Source: Lichenihabitans psoromatis
Lineage (GTDB): Bacteria > Pseudomonadota > Alphaproteobacteria > Rhizobiales > Beijerinckiaceae
Reading direction: 5' to 3'
Length of the DNA: 64,000 nucleotides
NCBI RefSeq assembly: GCF_004323635.1
Contig: NZ_CP036515.1
Location: 2,791,501-2,855,500 of the forward strand
The position numbers were made by a program, and so were the translations under genes. Shown here piece after piece: positions 54,461 through 63,116 of this stretch. Each line of letters starts with the position of its first letter. Position 1 is the first letter of the stretch. Below the pieces are notes generated by a model. It saw only the letters and a list, made by a program, of their open reading frames with translations, had not been told where the DNA came from and did no database searches.

Positions 54461-55618
54461 TCAGAGAGCCGCCCGGTAAATCGCGCGTGCGTCGTTATAG
54501 GTCATGTTTCTGGGATTATTCTGGAGCAGTCGCGTCTGCGCCATGGCATCATTCGCCAGATCATTCACGTCGGCCGCCACAATGCCAACCTCACCCAGTG
54601 TGGAGGGTATGGCGGTGTCGCGCATCAGGCCAGCCAGGCCATCGATGAACCCGTCCACCTGCTCGGCCTGGCCAAGCCCCGCCAAATGCGGGAACGCGAA
54701 AGGCGCAAGCGCGGCGTAACCAGGCGCGCAGGCGCTGCGGTTGAATCGCATCACATGGAGAAGCACCACCGCATTCGACATGCCATGCGGCACGCCGAAG
54801 CGGCTACCGACCGGATAGGCGAGCGCATGGACCGCGCCGACCGGCGAGTTGGCGAATGCTTGTCCGGCTAGCATCGCGCCCAGCAGCATCGCACCCCGCG
54901 CCTCTACGTCTGCTCCGTGATCCACGGCACGCCGCAAATTCGAGGCGAGCAGGCGGATGGCTGTTTCGGACAACATCCGCGACAGTGGATTATTGCGGGG
55001 GCTGATGGACGTATAGGCCTCGATCGCATGGACCATGGCGTCGAGCCCAGTCGCCGCCGTAATCGCTTTCGGTAGTCCGATCGTCACGAAAGGATCGAGG
55101 AGGGCGACATCGGGGATGATGAGGCGGGACGACACGCCCATCTTCTGGTGGTGACCCGTCGTCACGATCGCGATCGGCGTCACCTCCGACCCCGTTCCGG
55201 CGGTCGTCGGCACGAGCATCAAAGGAAGGCGTTTCCCAACGGCTTTGTCGACGCCGTAAAGCGCCTCCAGCGGCTGTGATCCTGGCGAGATCAGCGCTGC
55301 CAGTTTGGCAACGTCCATCGAGGAGCCGCCGCCGAGCCCGATGATTCCCTCGACCCGTGCCTCGCGTGCCATATCGGCCGCTGCCTGAACGATGCTGGCG
55401 GCCGGATCGGCTGTTACCGCATCGAAAACAACCGGCGCGACGCCGGCGGCTTCCAGGCTCTTCAGCGCATCAGTCACGATCGCGCTGGACGCGAGCCCCC
55501 GATCGGTGACGATCAAGATGCGGCGCCCGATGCGGTCGGCCGCCAGTGTGCCGATCCGCTTCAGGGCGCCAGCCTCGCAGATAATGGTCGGGACCGTGTC
55601 GAAGGTAAAACCGTCCAT
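54461..55618 (-). CDS. Iron-containing alcohol dehydrogenase
   Basis: This 385-residue Fe-ADH-family protein has GIIGLGGGSSMDVAKLAAL (nucleotide-binding GGGS), PTTAGTGSEVTP, and metal-binding Asp/His in GLDAMVHAIEAY, AVHALAYPVGSRFGVPHGMSN. It is similar to maleylacetate reductases and lactaldehyde/alcohol dehydrogenases of the family. It is the third gene of an operon after DUF1446 and DUF4387 proteins, with only 6 bases between its start and the DUF4387 stop. Confidence 0.92.
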   Translation of the reverse strand: MDGFTFDTVPTIICEAGALKRIGTLAADRIGRRILIVTDRGLASSAIVTDALKSLEAAGVAPVVFDAVTADPAASIVQAAADMAREARVEGIIGLGGGSSMDVAKLAALISPGSQPLEALYGVDKAVGKRLPLMLVPTTAGTGSEVTPIAIVTTGHHQKMGVSSRLIIPDVALLDPFVTIGLPKAITAATGLDAMVHAIEAYTSISPRNNPLSRMLSETAIRLLASNLRRAVDHGADVEARGAMLLGAMLAGQAFANSPVGAVHALAYPVGSRFGVPHGMSNAVVLLHVMRFNRSACAPGYAALAPFAFPHLAGLGQAEQVDGFIDGLAGLMRDTAIPSTLGEVGIVAADVNDLANDAMAQTRLLQNNPRNMTYNDARAIYRAAL

Positions 55619-55624
55619 GTGCCC

Positions 55625-55948
55625 TCAGGCTAGAGCGTTGATCGGGATGTCGATATCCAGCAGCGGTGCATGCTGCTGCGCGCCGTAGACGTCGGTGTCG
55701 CCAAAATCGCCCGCCGGGATCTTGCGCGGTACAGTCGCTTTGAACGCCATGGCAGCATCGTAAATCGTGAACTGCACCTGGTCCAAGTCGACCTTGTAGA
55801 GCTTCGCAAAGAGTTCGGCGTTGATGACGCCTGTCGCCTTCACGTCGCGAAACATGGCGGCGTCTTCAAAGACGACGTCGATGGTGAAATGGAATGGTCC
55901 GGCGTTCTTGCTCTTGCAGACCTGGGCGATGCTGCCGATGCGGGCCAT
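55625..55948 (-). CDS. DUF4387 family protein
   Basis: This 107-residue protein has KSKNAGPFHFTIDVVFED, DQVQFTIYDAAMAFKATVPR and GDTDVYGAQQHAPLLDIDIP, typical of DUF4387. The family is nearly always encoded directly after an AtuA/DUF1446 protein, as here (2-base gap). The frame is open to 56191 but the ATG at 55948 is the natural start. Its role is unknown; it may be a small subunit of the DUF1446 enzyme. Confidence 0.85.
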   Translation of the reverse strand: MARIGSIAQVCKSKNAGPFHFTIDVVFEDAAMFRDVKATGVINAELFAKLYKVDLDQVQFTIYDAAMAFKATVPRKIPAGDFGDTDVYGAQQHAPLLDIDIPINALA

Positions 55949-55950
55949 TG

Positions 55951-57312
55951 TCAAACCGTCTCGTAGGTAATGGGAAAGAGTTCCGTCGGCGACATGGCCT
56001 CGACCGTGTGAAACACGTTGAACCGGTACATCGGGCCGACGTCGATGTCCGACGGCGAGAACGGAATGGCCATATTTCCTTCCTTGCAGAGGCGCCCAGC
56101 AAAATCCGAATGCAGCATCGTGAGCCGCGCCATGCCGATCACGGCCGCCGCCTGTTCCTGCGTCTCGCAAACAGCCTCCACCACAAAGCACAGCTCGTGG
56201 GCCGGCGTGTTCGCAAGGGGTTCGAGATCGCCCATGACGCCGTTCAGGCCGTAGCTGCGGATGATCAGGCGATAGGCCTCCGGTGCGATGCCGAAGGCGG
56301 CCGACTTGTCGGCCACGACCTCACGGACTTTGGCGAGATACGGCTCGATATTGGCGATCAGGACCGGATCGCGTGTGGCGCAGATGGTGATCGATCGAAA
56401 CCCGGCAAGTTCGACGCCTTCAAGCTTTATGGTCAGGCGCTCTGCCGGCTCCCATCGCATACCGGAAATGCGAACGGCGCGATCGGAGACGGCATCGAAG
56501 CGACAAGCGGACGTATCGAGGATGCCGCCCGGTTCGATATGCCGAATGGGGCTGGAATTTTCATGCAGCGCGAAATTGGCGACCGACAAGGGCGTGCAGC
56601 GCCGGATGGGATTGGTCGGCTCACATTCGACATATCCGTCGCCGACCGTGACGAACAGGCAATCCTCTTTCTTGGGAAGCGCTGGTTCCGCGCCGCATTC
56701 CAGCATCTTGCCAGCGTACCAAGCCTCGGCATGCCCCAAGCCGCCGCGCAAAACAGCGGCCGCCCATGGTGCCGGGTCGGTACTGCGTCCAGCGATGATG
56801 ACCTGTGCGCCGGCATCGAGCGCGGCGCGATAGGGTTCCGGGCCCATCAGCCCGACAATACGGGTTGATGCTTCGATTGTCCGGCGCGTCAGAGGAGGCA
56901 GGCCTGCCAGGGGCTTGGTCTGACCGGCTTCGGCTCGCGTCGCGAGCAGTTCCTTATCCTGTTCCGAACCAATCAACGCCATCTTGAAGCCGAGCTTGTC
57001 TTCCGCCGCGATCTCGCGTGCGATCGCTGCTGTCGCCTCGAGATGCGGCTGCCCGCCGGCGCCGCCCGCCGTGCTGATCACGACGGGGACGCCATGGTCC
57101 GAAGCGGCGCGCAGCATGAGTTGCAGGTCGCGTTTGACGGCGCGCGGAGAGGTGAAGCCTTTTCCCGAGCCGAGATAGTAAGGGCCCGGGTCGACGCTGC
57201 CCGCATCTGCGCCGATGAGGTCAGGACGGCGCGCCATCCCGCGCGTGAGGGACTCAGCCGGAAATCCATAACCGAGGATAGCGGTCGTCGAAAGCAGGCG
57301 AACTTCGGCCAA
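55951..57312 (-). CDS. DUF1446 / AtuA-family protein
   Basis: This 453-residue protein is of the acyclic-terpene-utilisation AtuA (DUF1446) type. It has GADAGSVDPGPYYLGSG near the N-terminus, ISTAGGAGGQPH, VIIAGRSTDPAPWAAAVLRGG, GHAEAWYAGKMLECGA and VTVGDGYVECEP. The frame is open to 57372, but a CTGTCGACAG operator lies there, and GGAG precedes a TTG at 57312, giving a start LAEVRLLSTTAILGYG. The biochemical function of this family is not settled. It heads an operon with DUF4387 and Fe-ADH. Confidence 0.85.
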   Translation of the reverse strand: MAEVRLLSTTAILGYGFPAESLTRGMARRPDLIGADAGSVDPGPYYLGSGKGFTSPRAVKRDLQLMLRAASDHGVPVVISTAGGAGGQPHLEATAAIAREIAAEDKLGFKMALIGSEQDKELLATRAEAGQTKPLAGLPPLTRRTIEASTRIVGLMGPEPYRAALDAGAQVIIAGRSTDPAPWAAAVLRGGLGHAEAWYAGKMLECGAEPALPKKEDCLFVTVGDGYVECEPTNPIRRCTPLSVANFALHENSSPIRHIEPGGILDTSACRFDAVSDRAVRISGMRWEPAERLTIKLEGVELAGFRSITICATRDPVLIANIEPYLAKVREVVADKSAAFGIAPEAYRLIIRSYGLNGVMGDLEPLANTPAHELCFVVEAVCETQEQAAAVIGMARLTMLHSDFAGRLCKEGNMAIPFSPSDIDVGPMYRFNVFHTVEAMSPTELFPITYETV

Positions 57313-57353
57313 ACGGCTTACTCCACGGATGGGCGATAAGCCTTTCTCGTCTA

Positions 57354-57363
57354 CTGTCGACAG
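57354..57363. promoter_or_regulatory. CTGTCGACAG palindrome, candidate GntR operator (site B)
   Basis: A perfect 10-bp CTGT-N2-ACAG palindrome followed by AAAAG. It lies 42 bases upstream of the DUF1446 start and just after the stop of the next SDR gene. It shares its core with sites at 53326 and 59222. Confidence 0.6.
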
Positions 57364-57387
57364 AAAAGTCAATGCTCAATCTCGCGT

Positions 57388-58143
57388 TTATGCCATTCGG
57401 GCTCCGCCGTTCACGGCGATGGTTTCGCCATTGATGAAACTGGCTGCGTCCGACGCGAGAAAGACCACGACGCTGGCGACTCCTTCGGCTGTTCCCAAGC
57501 GTCCCGGCAGTGTTTCCAAGGCAATGGCCCGCAACTCCTCGACCGCGTGTCCTTCGAGAGCCTGATCGGTCAGGATCATGCCCGGCGCGACGGCGTTCAC
57601 GCGGATACCTTCGCGCGCAACATCCAGCGCGACGGCCCTCGTCATGGCATCCATGCCGCCCTTGCTGGCGCTGTAATGTACCCCCCGGGCCGTTCCGTAA
57701 GCAGCAACCGAGGACATGTTGATAATCGAGCCAGCGATGCCGTCCGCGCGCATATGCGCGACGGCAGCCTGAATCACGAAGGTGCTGGCTCGAAGATTGA
57801 CGTCCAGCGTCATGTCCCAAAGATCAGGCGACAGGGCGGCGAGGGACGCCCGATGAAAGATGCCGGCATTGTTGACGACGATATGGAGCGGTCCCATCGC
57901 GTCCCGCGCGGCGTCGACAAGCTCACGCGCGGCGGATACATCCCGCAGATCTGCCTGTATGGTCACGCATTTGCGACCGAGCAACGTTATACAGGCGGCA
58001 AGCTTCTGGCTCGCTGCTTCGTCATCGAAATAGTGCACCGCAATATCCGCGCCGGCTTCGGCAAGCATCATGGCGGTTGCCCGGCCGATCCCCTTCTGCG
58101 CTCCTGTGACCAGAGCGGTCTTCCCCTTCAAGATCATCATCAT
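57388..58143 (-). CDS. Short-chain dehydrogenase/reductase
   Basis: This 251-residue classical SDR has TGAQKGIGRAT, NNAGIFHRA, a Ser in NMSSVAAYG, HYSASKGG and ends VNGGARMA. It lies between the GntR regulator and the DUF1446 operon on the same strand. Three ATG codons start the frame (MMMILKGK); the exact one is uncertain. Substrate unknown. Confidence 0.9.
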   Translation of the reverse strand: MMMILKGKTALVTGAQKGIGRATAMMLAEAGADIAVHYFDDEAASQKLAACITLLGRKCVTIQADLRDVSAARELVDAARDAMGPLHIVVNNAGIFHRASLAALSPDLWDMTLDVNLRASTFVIQAAVAHMRADGIAGSIINMSSVAAYGTARGVHYSASKGGMDAMTRAVALDVAREGIRVNAVAPGMILTDQALEGHAVEELRAIALETLPGRLGTAEGVASVVVFLASDAASFINGETIAVNGGARMA

Positions 58144-58244
58144 CGCCTCTGCTTCTGACGCTCAAGGCTCGAGACGTGCTTGCGCCTGTGCCGGACCTGC
58201 GCACACTTTATTTTGTTGACTTGGCAATCTGTTCTGCGACCGCT

Positions 58245-59021
58245 CTAGCGCAGTCGCATCACCGTTCCGTCCTTGCGGATGTCACGGGTCACGTAACCCA
58301 TGATGGAACTCGGAATAGGCTTGTTGAGGTTTTGATAGGCCTTCAGGAGGATCACGCTCCGGAACAGTTCCTCTGCCTCGACAGGGTCGCCGGACTCAAG
58401 GGCATCCAGAAAAGCTTTATGTCGCCCCGCAACCTCGGTCGGTTGCACATGGTAGAGTTCGCTGCGGGCCAGATAAGCGTAAAGCAACGTCCGCAACGCT
58501 TGCCAACTGCTCACGAGGAAGCGGTTTCCCGAGCCGACCACCATCGTCTCGTGAAATCGGGAATCGAGGGCCTTATAGTCGTTTTCACGTCCATCCGTGG
58601 CAGCTTTGAGCATCTCGGCATAGACGTCGCGCAACTGGCTCCGGCTCTCGGGCGATGCATCCGCCGCGAATTGACGAGCCGCAAGCCCCTCGAGCATGGC
58701 GCGCAGCAAGGACATATTTTCGACGTCGGCAATCGAGAGTTCAGCCACGCGAGTCCCGCGCCCAGCACTGGTGACGACGAGACCTTGCCCGGTCAACACT
58801 TTAAGGGCCTCCCGCAACGGCCCCCGACTGACGCCAAGATCGGCCGCAACCTTGGTTTCGATCAATCGTTCGCCAGGCTTGAGCACACCGCTGATGATGG
58901 CTGTCACGAGTTTCTGGATGACCTGTTCGGTCAGCGCCACCTGCGCCGTGACGGCAAATCCGCTGAGGCCGTTGCCATGTGGGACGTTGTCAGCATCCAT
59001 CGGAGTGTGTTTGCCTCTCAT
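58245..59021 (-). CDS. GntR-family (FCD) transcriptional regulator
   Basis: This 258-residue regulator has a winged HTH (QVIQKLVTAIISGVLKPGE, VAADLGVSRGPLREALKVL) and an FCD domain with RFHETMVVGSGNRFL and GRHKAFLDALESGD, where metal or acid ligands bind. Start choices are 59021 (MRGKHTP) and 59000; the frame is open to 59033. It lies between the SDR and the importer genes and is the likely reader of the three CTGT-N2-ACAG sites. Confidence 0.9.
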   Translation of the reverse strand: MRGKHTPMDADNVPHGNGLSGFAVTAQVALTEQVIQKLVTAIISGVLKPGERLIETKVAADLGVSRGPLREALKVLTGQGLVVTSAGRGTRVAELSIADVENMSLLRAMLEGLAARQFAADASPESRSQLRDVYAEMLKAATDGRENDYKALDSRFHETMVVGSGNRFLVSSWQALRTLLYAYLARSELYHVQPTEVAGRHKAFLDALESGDPVEAEELFRSVILLKAYQNLNKPIPSSIMGYVTRDIRKDGTVMRLR

Positions 59022-59221
59022 CAGGAAATACAAGTGACGCTTACGGCCAGACGTCGACGGTTGACCGATCCGATCTCGCCGCGCAAGGGCATCGGCTCAT
59101 GTTTCCTCTGCTCGCCCGCACCGACGTCAAGACGAAACGGTTCTATGCCTGCAAAATAGTCACTCCGCTGCGCTCGATTGCAAAGAATCCTATAATATCG
59201 ACTTCTCGCCGACCTCAAACT

Positions 59222-59231
59222 CTGTAGACTG
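59222..59231. promoter_or_regulatory. CTGTAGACTG element, candidate GntR operator (site C)
   Basis: CTGT-AG-ACTG followed by AAGAC matches site A in its flank (AAGAC) and the CTGTNNACAG core with one mismatch. It lies 48 bases upstream of the importer binding-protein start. Confidence 0.5.
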
Positions 59232-59278
59232 AAGACAAGAACGGGAAGGGTCCTGTGGAGCGAACCGGTGAGGCAGTG

Positions 59279-60418
59279 ATGTTGCGAAAGATTTTCACGG
59301 GGCGTCGGGCCCGCATCTCGTTGATTGGTGCCGCATCTCTTCTGACCGGGCTCCTCGCAAGTGCGGCCCCGGGTCGGGCTGCGGACGTCGACCTTGCGCC
59401 CTTCAAAGAGTCGCTGGCTCGTTTCCAGAGCAAGCCGTCCTTCAAAGCCGCTGGCCCGGCTTTCGACGCCCGTAAATGCATGGCAGGCAAGAGCATCGTT
59501 TCGATTCCGGTCTCCAGCGAGAACACCTTCACGGCGGCGATTGAGAAAGAGATGAAGGCCATCGCGGATCGCGTCGGCTTCAAGTTCACGACCTGGGAAA
59601 ACCAGGGGACCAGCCAACAATGGGCACAGGGCGTCAACGCGGCCATCGTGCAAAAGGCAAGCCTCATCGATCTGTTGGCCGGTACCGACCCTCGCACGCT
59701 GGTGCCCCAAATTCTGGCCGCCAAGCAAGCCGGTATCCCGGTCGTGGCTTCGCACGACAACGGCATCGAGCAACGCGCCGAGATGATGAAATATGTCGAT
59801 GGCGATGCGGTTGTGGACTACCGGACTGTCGGCAATATCCTTGCCGATTGGGCTATCGTGAAGCGCGAAGGCAAACTCAATGCGCTTGTGCTGATCGCCA
59901 CCGGCCCACTCGCCACGGGGCTCATCCAGTCCGGGGTGGAGCAGGAACTCAAGAAGTGTGCGACCTGCACCAGTAAAACCGTCAACGTTCCGCCTGTCGA
60001 CTGGGCGACGCGGCTGACCCCGACGGTTCAATCCGCGCTGACGGCCGATCCAACCATCAACTACATCATTACGATCTACGACGGCATGACGCAGTTCGTT
60101 GTTCCCGGAGTGATCCTGGCCAACGCGCAGGACCGTGTTCTCATCGACGGCTTCAACGGCACGCCCGGGGCGCTGAGTCTCATCCAGCAGGGTCGCGTCG
60201 ATATGACGATCGGCGAGAGTCTCGCCTGGGTCGCTCGTGCGGTGCTCGACGCCAATATGCGGCGGGTCTGTGGGCTGACACCGGTCAACGATCCCCTCAT
60301 CCCGTTCTATCTGTTTGATGCCAGCAACGCGAAGGAGGCCGGTACGCCGCCGGAAGTGTCCAAGGGCTACGGCGATGCTTACGTTGCAGGTTATAACAAG
60401 CTCTGGATGATGGATTAA
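59279..60418 (+). CDS. Sugar ABC transporter substrate-binding protein (CUT2 type)
   Basis: This 379-residue Peripla_BP_4-type protein has a Sec signal ending APGRAADV, then SIVSIPVSSENTFTAAIEK, LAAKQAGIPVVASHDNG, YIITIYDGMTQFV and DGFNGTPGALSLI. The GAGG element 5 bases before the ATG at 59279 was chosen over the GTG at 59255. It heads a second ribose-type importer operon. The neighbouring enzymes do not give away the ligand. Confidence 0.88.
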   Translation: MLRKIFTGRRARISLIGAASLLTGLLASAAPGRAADVDLAPFKESLARFQSKPSFKAAGPAFDARKCMAGKSIVSIPVSSENTFTAAIEKEMKAIADRVGFKFTTWENQGTSQQWAQGVNAAIVQKASLIDLLAGTDPRTLVPQILAAKQAGIPVVASHDNGIEQRAEMMKYVDGDAVVDYRTVGNILADWAIVKREGKLNALVLIATGPLATGLIQSGVEQELKKCATCTSKTVNVPPVDWATRLTPTVQSALTADPTINYIITIYDGMTQFVVPGVILANAQDRVLIDGFNGTPGALSLIQQGRVDMTIGESLAWVARAVLDANMRRVCGLTPVNDPLIPFYLFDASNAKEAGTPPEVSKGYGDAYVAGYNKLWMMD

Positions 60419-60427
60419 CCCCACGCC

Positions 60428-61972
60428 ATGACGTCAGCCCTGCAGGCACGGCACTTCTCAAAGACCTTCGGAGGCCATCGTGCGCTCGACGACGTGAGCC
60501 TGACCATCGAACCGGGCGAAGTGCACGGCCTTTTGGGCCAGAATGGCTGCGGTAAGTCGACGTTGATCAAGATCCTGGCCGGTTACCAGAACGCCGATCC
60601 TGGGGCCGAACTGATGATTGGCGGTCGCCCTGTCGCGCTGCCTTTGCCGAGCGGGCAAGCCCAGTCGCTCGGCATCAGTACCGTGCATCAGAACCTCGCC
60701 CTGATCCCGTCCTTGACCGTGGTCGAGAACATGTTGCTGGGCCGTCTCGGCCGTTCGAACGACATGGCGCTGTCGTGGCGCAAGGCACGGGCCGAGTGCG
60801 CTGCGATCTTCCAGCGCTATGATCTTTCGATCGATCCGGCCGCAACCGTCGGTGGCCTGCTCGCCATCGAGCGAGCCATGGTGGCCATCGTCCGCGCCGT
60901 CGAGGATCTCGGTCTGCGATCCCGCGAAGCTGGTGCGGGCCTCCTCATTCTCGACGAGCCGACGCCGTTTCTCCCCAAGCGGGACGTTGAAAAACTTTTC
61001 GCTCTCGTTCGTCGGATTGTCGCGGGAGGCGCAAGCGTTCTCTTCGTCTCGCACGACATCGACGAGGTGCGCGAGATCACCGACCGCGCGACGGTGCTGC
61101 GCGACGGACGCGTCGCCGGCACCATCGCGACCAACACCTCGACCCGCGAGGATTTGATCGAACTCATCATCGGGCGCGCGCTGCGGACCGCCCGGCCTCA
61201 CTCCGATGCCGCCCGGCGCGGCCCCGCAAAGGCCGCGATCACCGACCTCCGCGGGAACGGCGTCGCGGATGTCGGCTTCGAGGTGCAGCCTGGCGAAATT
61301 CTGGGCCTGACCGGCCTGCTGGGCTCCGGCTTCGAGTCGGTCGTCTACATGCTCTACGGCGCGCTGCCCTGCGAGAGCGGCAGCTTGCGCGTCGCGGAGG
61401 AGAGCGTCGCGCTTGCTGAAGCGACGCCGGCCCGGTCGCTGAAGATGGGCACGGTTCTGATTCCGGGGGACCGCAACGCCAAAGCCGCCATCGGCATGTT
61501 GCCGATCGCCGACAATGTCACGATGCCGGTGCTCGGCCACAAATTGAACCCGTGGTGTGTCAGGCGCGCGCCGATGCACCAGTTGGCGCATGATCTCGGG
61601 CAACAATTCGGCGTGGTGCCGAACCGCCCCGAACGGGCGCTGTCCTCGCTGTCCGGCGGGAACGCGCAAAAAGTCGTGCTTGCGAAATGGCTGCAGACAG
61701 ACCCGAGCCTCATCCTGCTGGACGAGCCGACCCAAGGCGTCGATGTGGGCGCTAGAGAACTGGTGTTTGACGCCATCCGCAACGCCACGCGCAAGGGTGC
61801 TGCTGTCATATGCGCCAGCTCCGACTATGAGCAACTCGCCCTTCTGTGCGACCGGGTGCTGGTCTTCGCCGACGGGCACATCGGCGCCCAGCTCGAGGGC
61901 GAGCAGATCTCGAAACAGACCATCGCTGAAACCTGCCTCCGCGGTTCCACCCAGCTGCAAGGTGTCCCATGA
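60428..61972 (+). CDS. Sugar ABC transporter ATPase with two nucleotide-binding domains
   Basis: This 514-residue RbsA-type ATPase has NBD1 with Walker A GQNGCGKST and Walker B LLILDEPTPFL; the LSGGQ-like motif is replaced by LLAIERAMVAI. NBD2 has LSGGNAQKVVLAKWL and LLDEPTQGVDVGA, with the reduced Walker A usual for the second domain. It overlaps the permease start (ATGA). It works with the adjacent binding protein and permease. Confidence 0.92.
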   Translation: MTSALQARHFSKTFGGHRALDDVSLTIEPGEVHGLLGQNGCGKSTLIKILAGYQNADPGAELMIGGRPVALPLPSGQAQSLGISTVHQNLALIPSLTVVENMLLGRLGRSNDMALSWRKARAECAAIFQRYDLSIDPAATVGGLLAIERAMVAIVRAVEDLGLRSREAGAGLLILDEPTPFLPKRDVEKLFALVRRIVAGGASVLFVSHDIDEVREITDRATVLRDGRVAGTIATNTSTREDLIELIIGRALRTARPHSDAARRGPAKAAITDLRGNGVADVGFEVQPGEILGLTGLLGSGFESVVYMLYGALPCESGSLRVAEESVALAEATPARSLKMGTVLIPGDRNAKAAIGMLPIADNVTMPVLGHKLNPWCVRRAPMHQLAHDLGQQFGVVPNRPERALSSLSGGNAQKVVLAKWLQTDPSLILLDEPTQGVDVGARELVFDAIRNATRKGAAVICASSDYEQLALLCDRVLVFADGHIGAQLEGEQISKQTIAETCLRGSTQLQGVP

Positions 61973-62973
61973 AGATCGCATCCGCATCGCTGGCCGCTCA
62001 GATGAAGCCGCAGGTTCGCCTAAACATTACTGCCGCGATCGAGCGCTTCGGCCTCGTGATCGCGCTGATCATCCTCTTTGCGCTCTTCGGCATTTTGCTG
62101 CCGGACACGTTCCTGAGTTGGGGCAACATATCGGGGATGCTGGGTTCACAGGCGGTGCTCGCCATCGTGGCGCTCGCGCTCATCGTCCCCCTGACGTCCA
62201 ACGACTTCGACATGTCGATCGCCAACGTTCTGGTGCTCGCGTCGGTAATCGTCGCGGTGATGAACGCCCAGATGGGTCTGTCGCTCTGGCTTGCGGTCCC
62301 GGCCGCCTTGCTGATGGGGCTTGTGGTCGGATTGCTGAATGGGTTCTTCATCACCTATTTTCGGATTCACTCGCTGATCGTGACCATCGCAACCGGCACG
62401 TTCGTGAGCGGCTTGGCGACCTGGCTGAGTGGATCGCAGACGATCAGCGGCGTCGACTTCGCGCTGATGGACTATGTCATCGTCAAGCGGCTCTTCGGCG
62501 TGCCGCTCGTGTTCTACTATGCAATCCTGTTGGCCTTGGTTCTCTGGTACGTCTTCGAGCATACAGCCATGGGGCGACGGATGCTCTTCGTCGGCCGCGG
62601 CCGGGAGGTGTCCCGTCTGAGTGGAATCAATGCCGACCGCGTCCGTTGGGGGGCCCTGATCGTGTCGGGTCTGCTGGGTTCCATCGCCGGCATTCTCTAT
62701 TGCGGGACGCAGGGAGCAGCCGATCCCTCGTCGGGCGCTTCGTTCCAATTGCCCGCTTTCGCGGCCGCGTTTCTGGGATCGACGGCCATTCAGCCGGGCC
62801 GCTTCAACGCGTGGGGCACGATCGTCGCAGTCTATTTCCTCGTGATCGGCATCACCGGCCTGATGTTCATGGGCCTAAGCTCCTTCGTGCAATCGCTGTT
62901 CTACGGCGGCGCTTTGTTGGTCGCGGTTGTGCTGTCGCAATGGGTTCGCGGTCGCGCCGAACAACAGTTTTGA
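61969..62973 (+). CDS. Sugar ABC transporter permease (RbsC type)
   Basis: This 334-residue CUT2 permease is polytopic, with NDFDMSIANVLVLAS, NGFFITYFRIHSLIVTIATG and EHTAMGRRMLFVGRG, where ATPase contacts are expected. Translationally coupled to the ATPase gene. It is the last component of the second importer. Confidence 0.93.
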   Translation: MKIASASLAAQMKPQVRLNITAAIERFGLVIALIILFALFGILLPDTFLSWGNISGMLGSQAVLAIVALALIVPLTSNDFDMSIANVLVLASVIVAVMNAQMGLSLWLAVPAALLMGLVVGLLNGFFITYFRIHSLIVTIATGTFVSGLATWLSGSQTISGVDFALMDYVIVKRLFGVPLVFYYAILLALVLWYVFEHTAMGRRMLFVGRGREVSRLSGINADRVRWGALIVSGLLGSIAGILYCGTQGAADPSSGASFQLPAFAAAFLGSTAIQPGRFNAWGTIVAVYFLVIGITGLMFMGLSSFVQSLFYGGALLVAVVLSQWVRGRAEQQF

Positions 62974-63116
62974 CCAAACGTCGATGGTCCGACCAGGGTC
63001 GGGAGCATGCGTCGGTTTGATCCAGCGATGTCGACTGCAGAACAGGTCTTCTGACTTACGGCTGGAATGAACCTTGCTTTGATGATGCGGTGATCGTCGT
63101 CGAGGACGTCAGCCGT

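Noticed and set aside
57313..57372. Upstream extension of the DUF1446 gene to 57372
   Set aside because: It would place the CTGTCGACAG operator inside the coding region; a TTG at 57312 with GGAG fits better.
60458..61987. 509-codon minus-strand frame opposite the second importer ATPase
   Set aside because: Shadow of the ABC gene with both NBDs on the plus strand.
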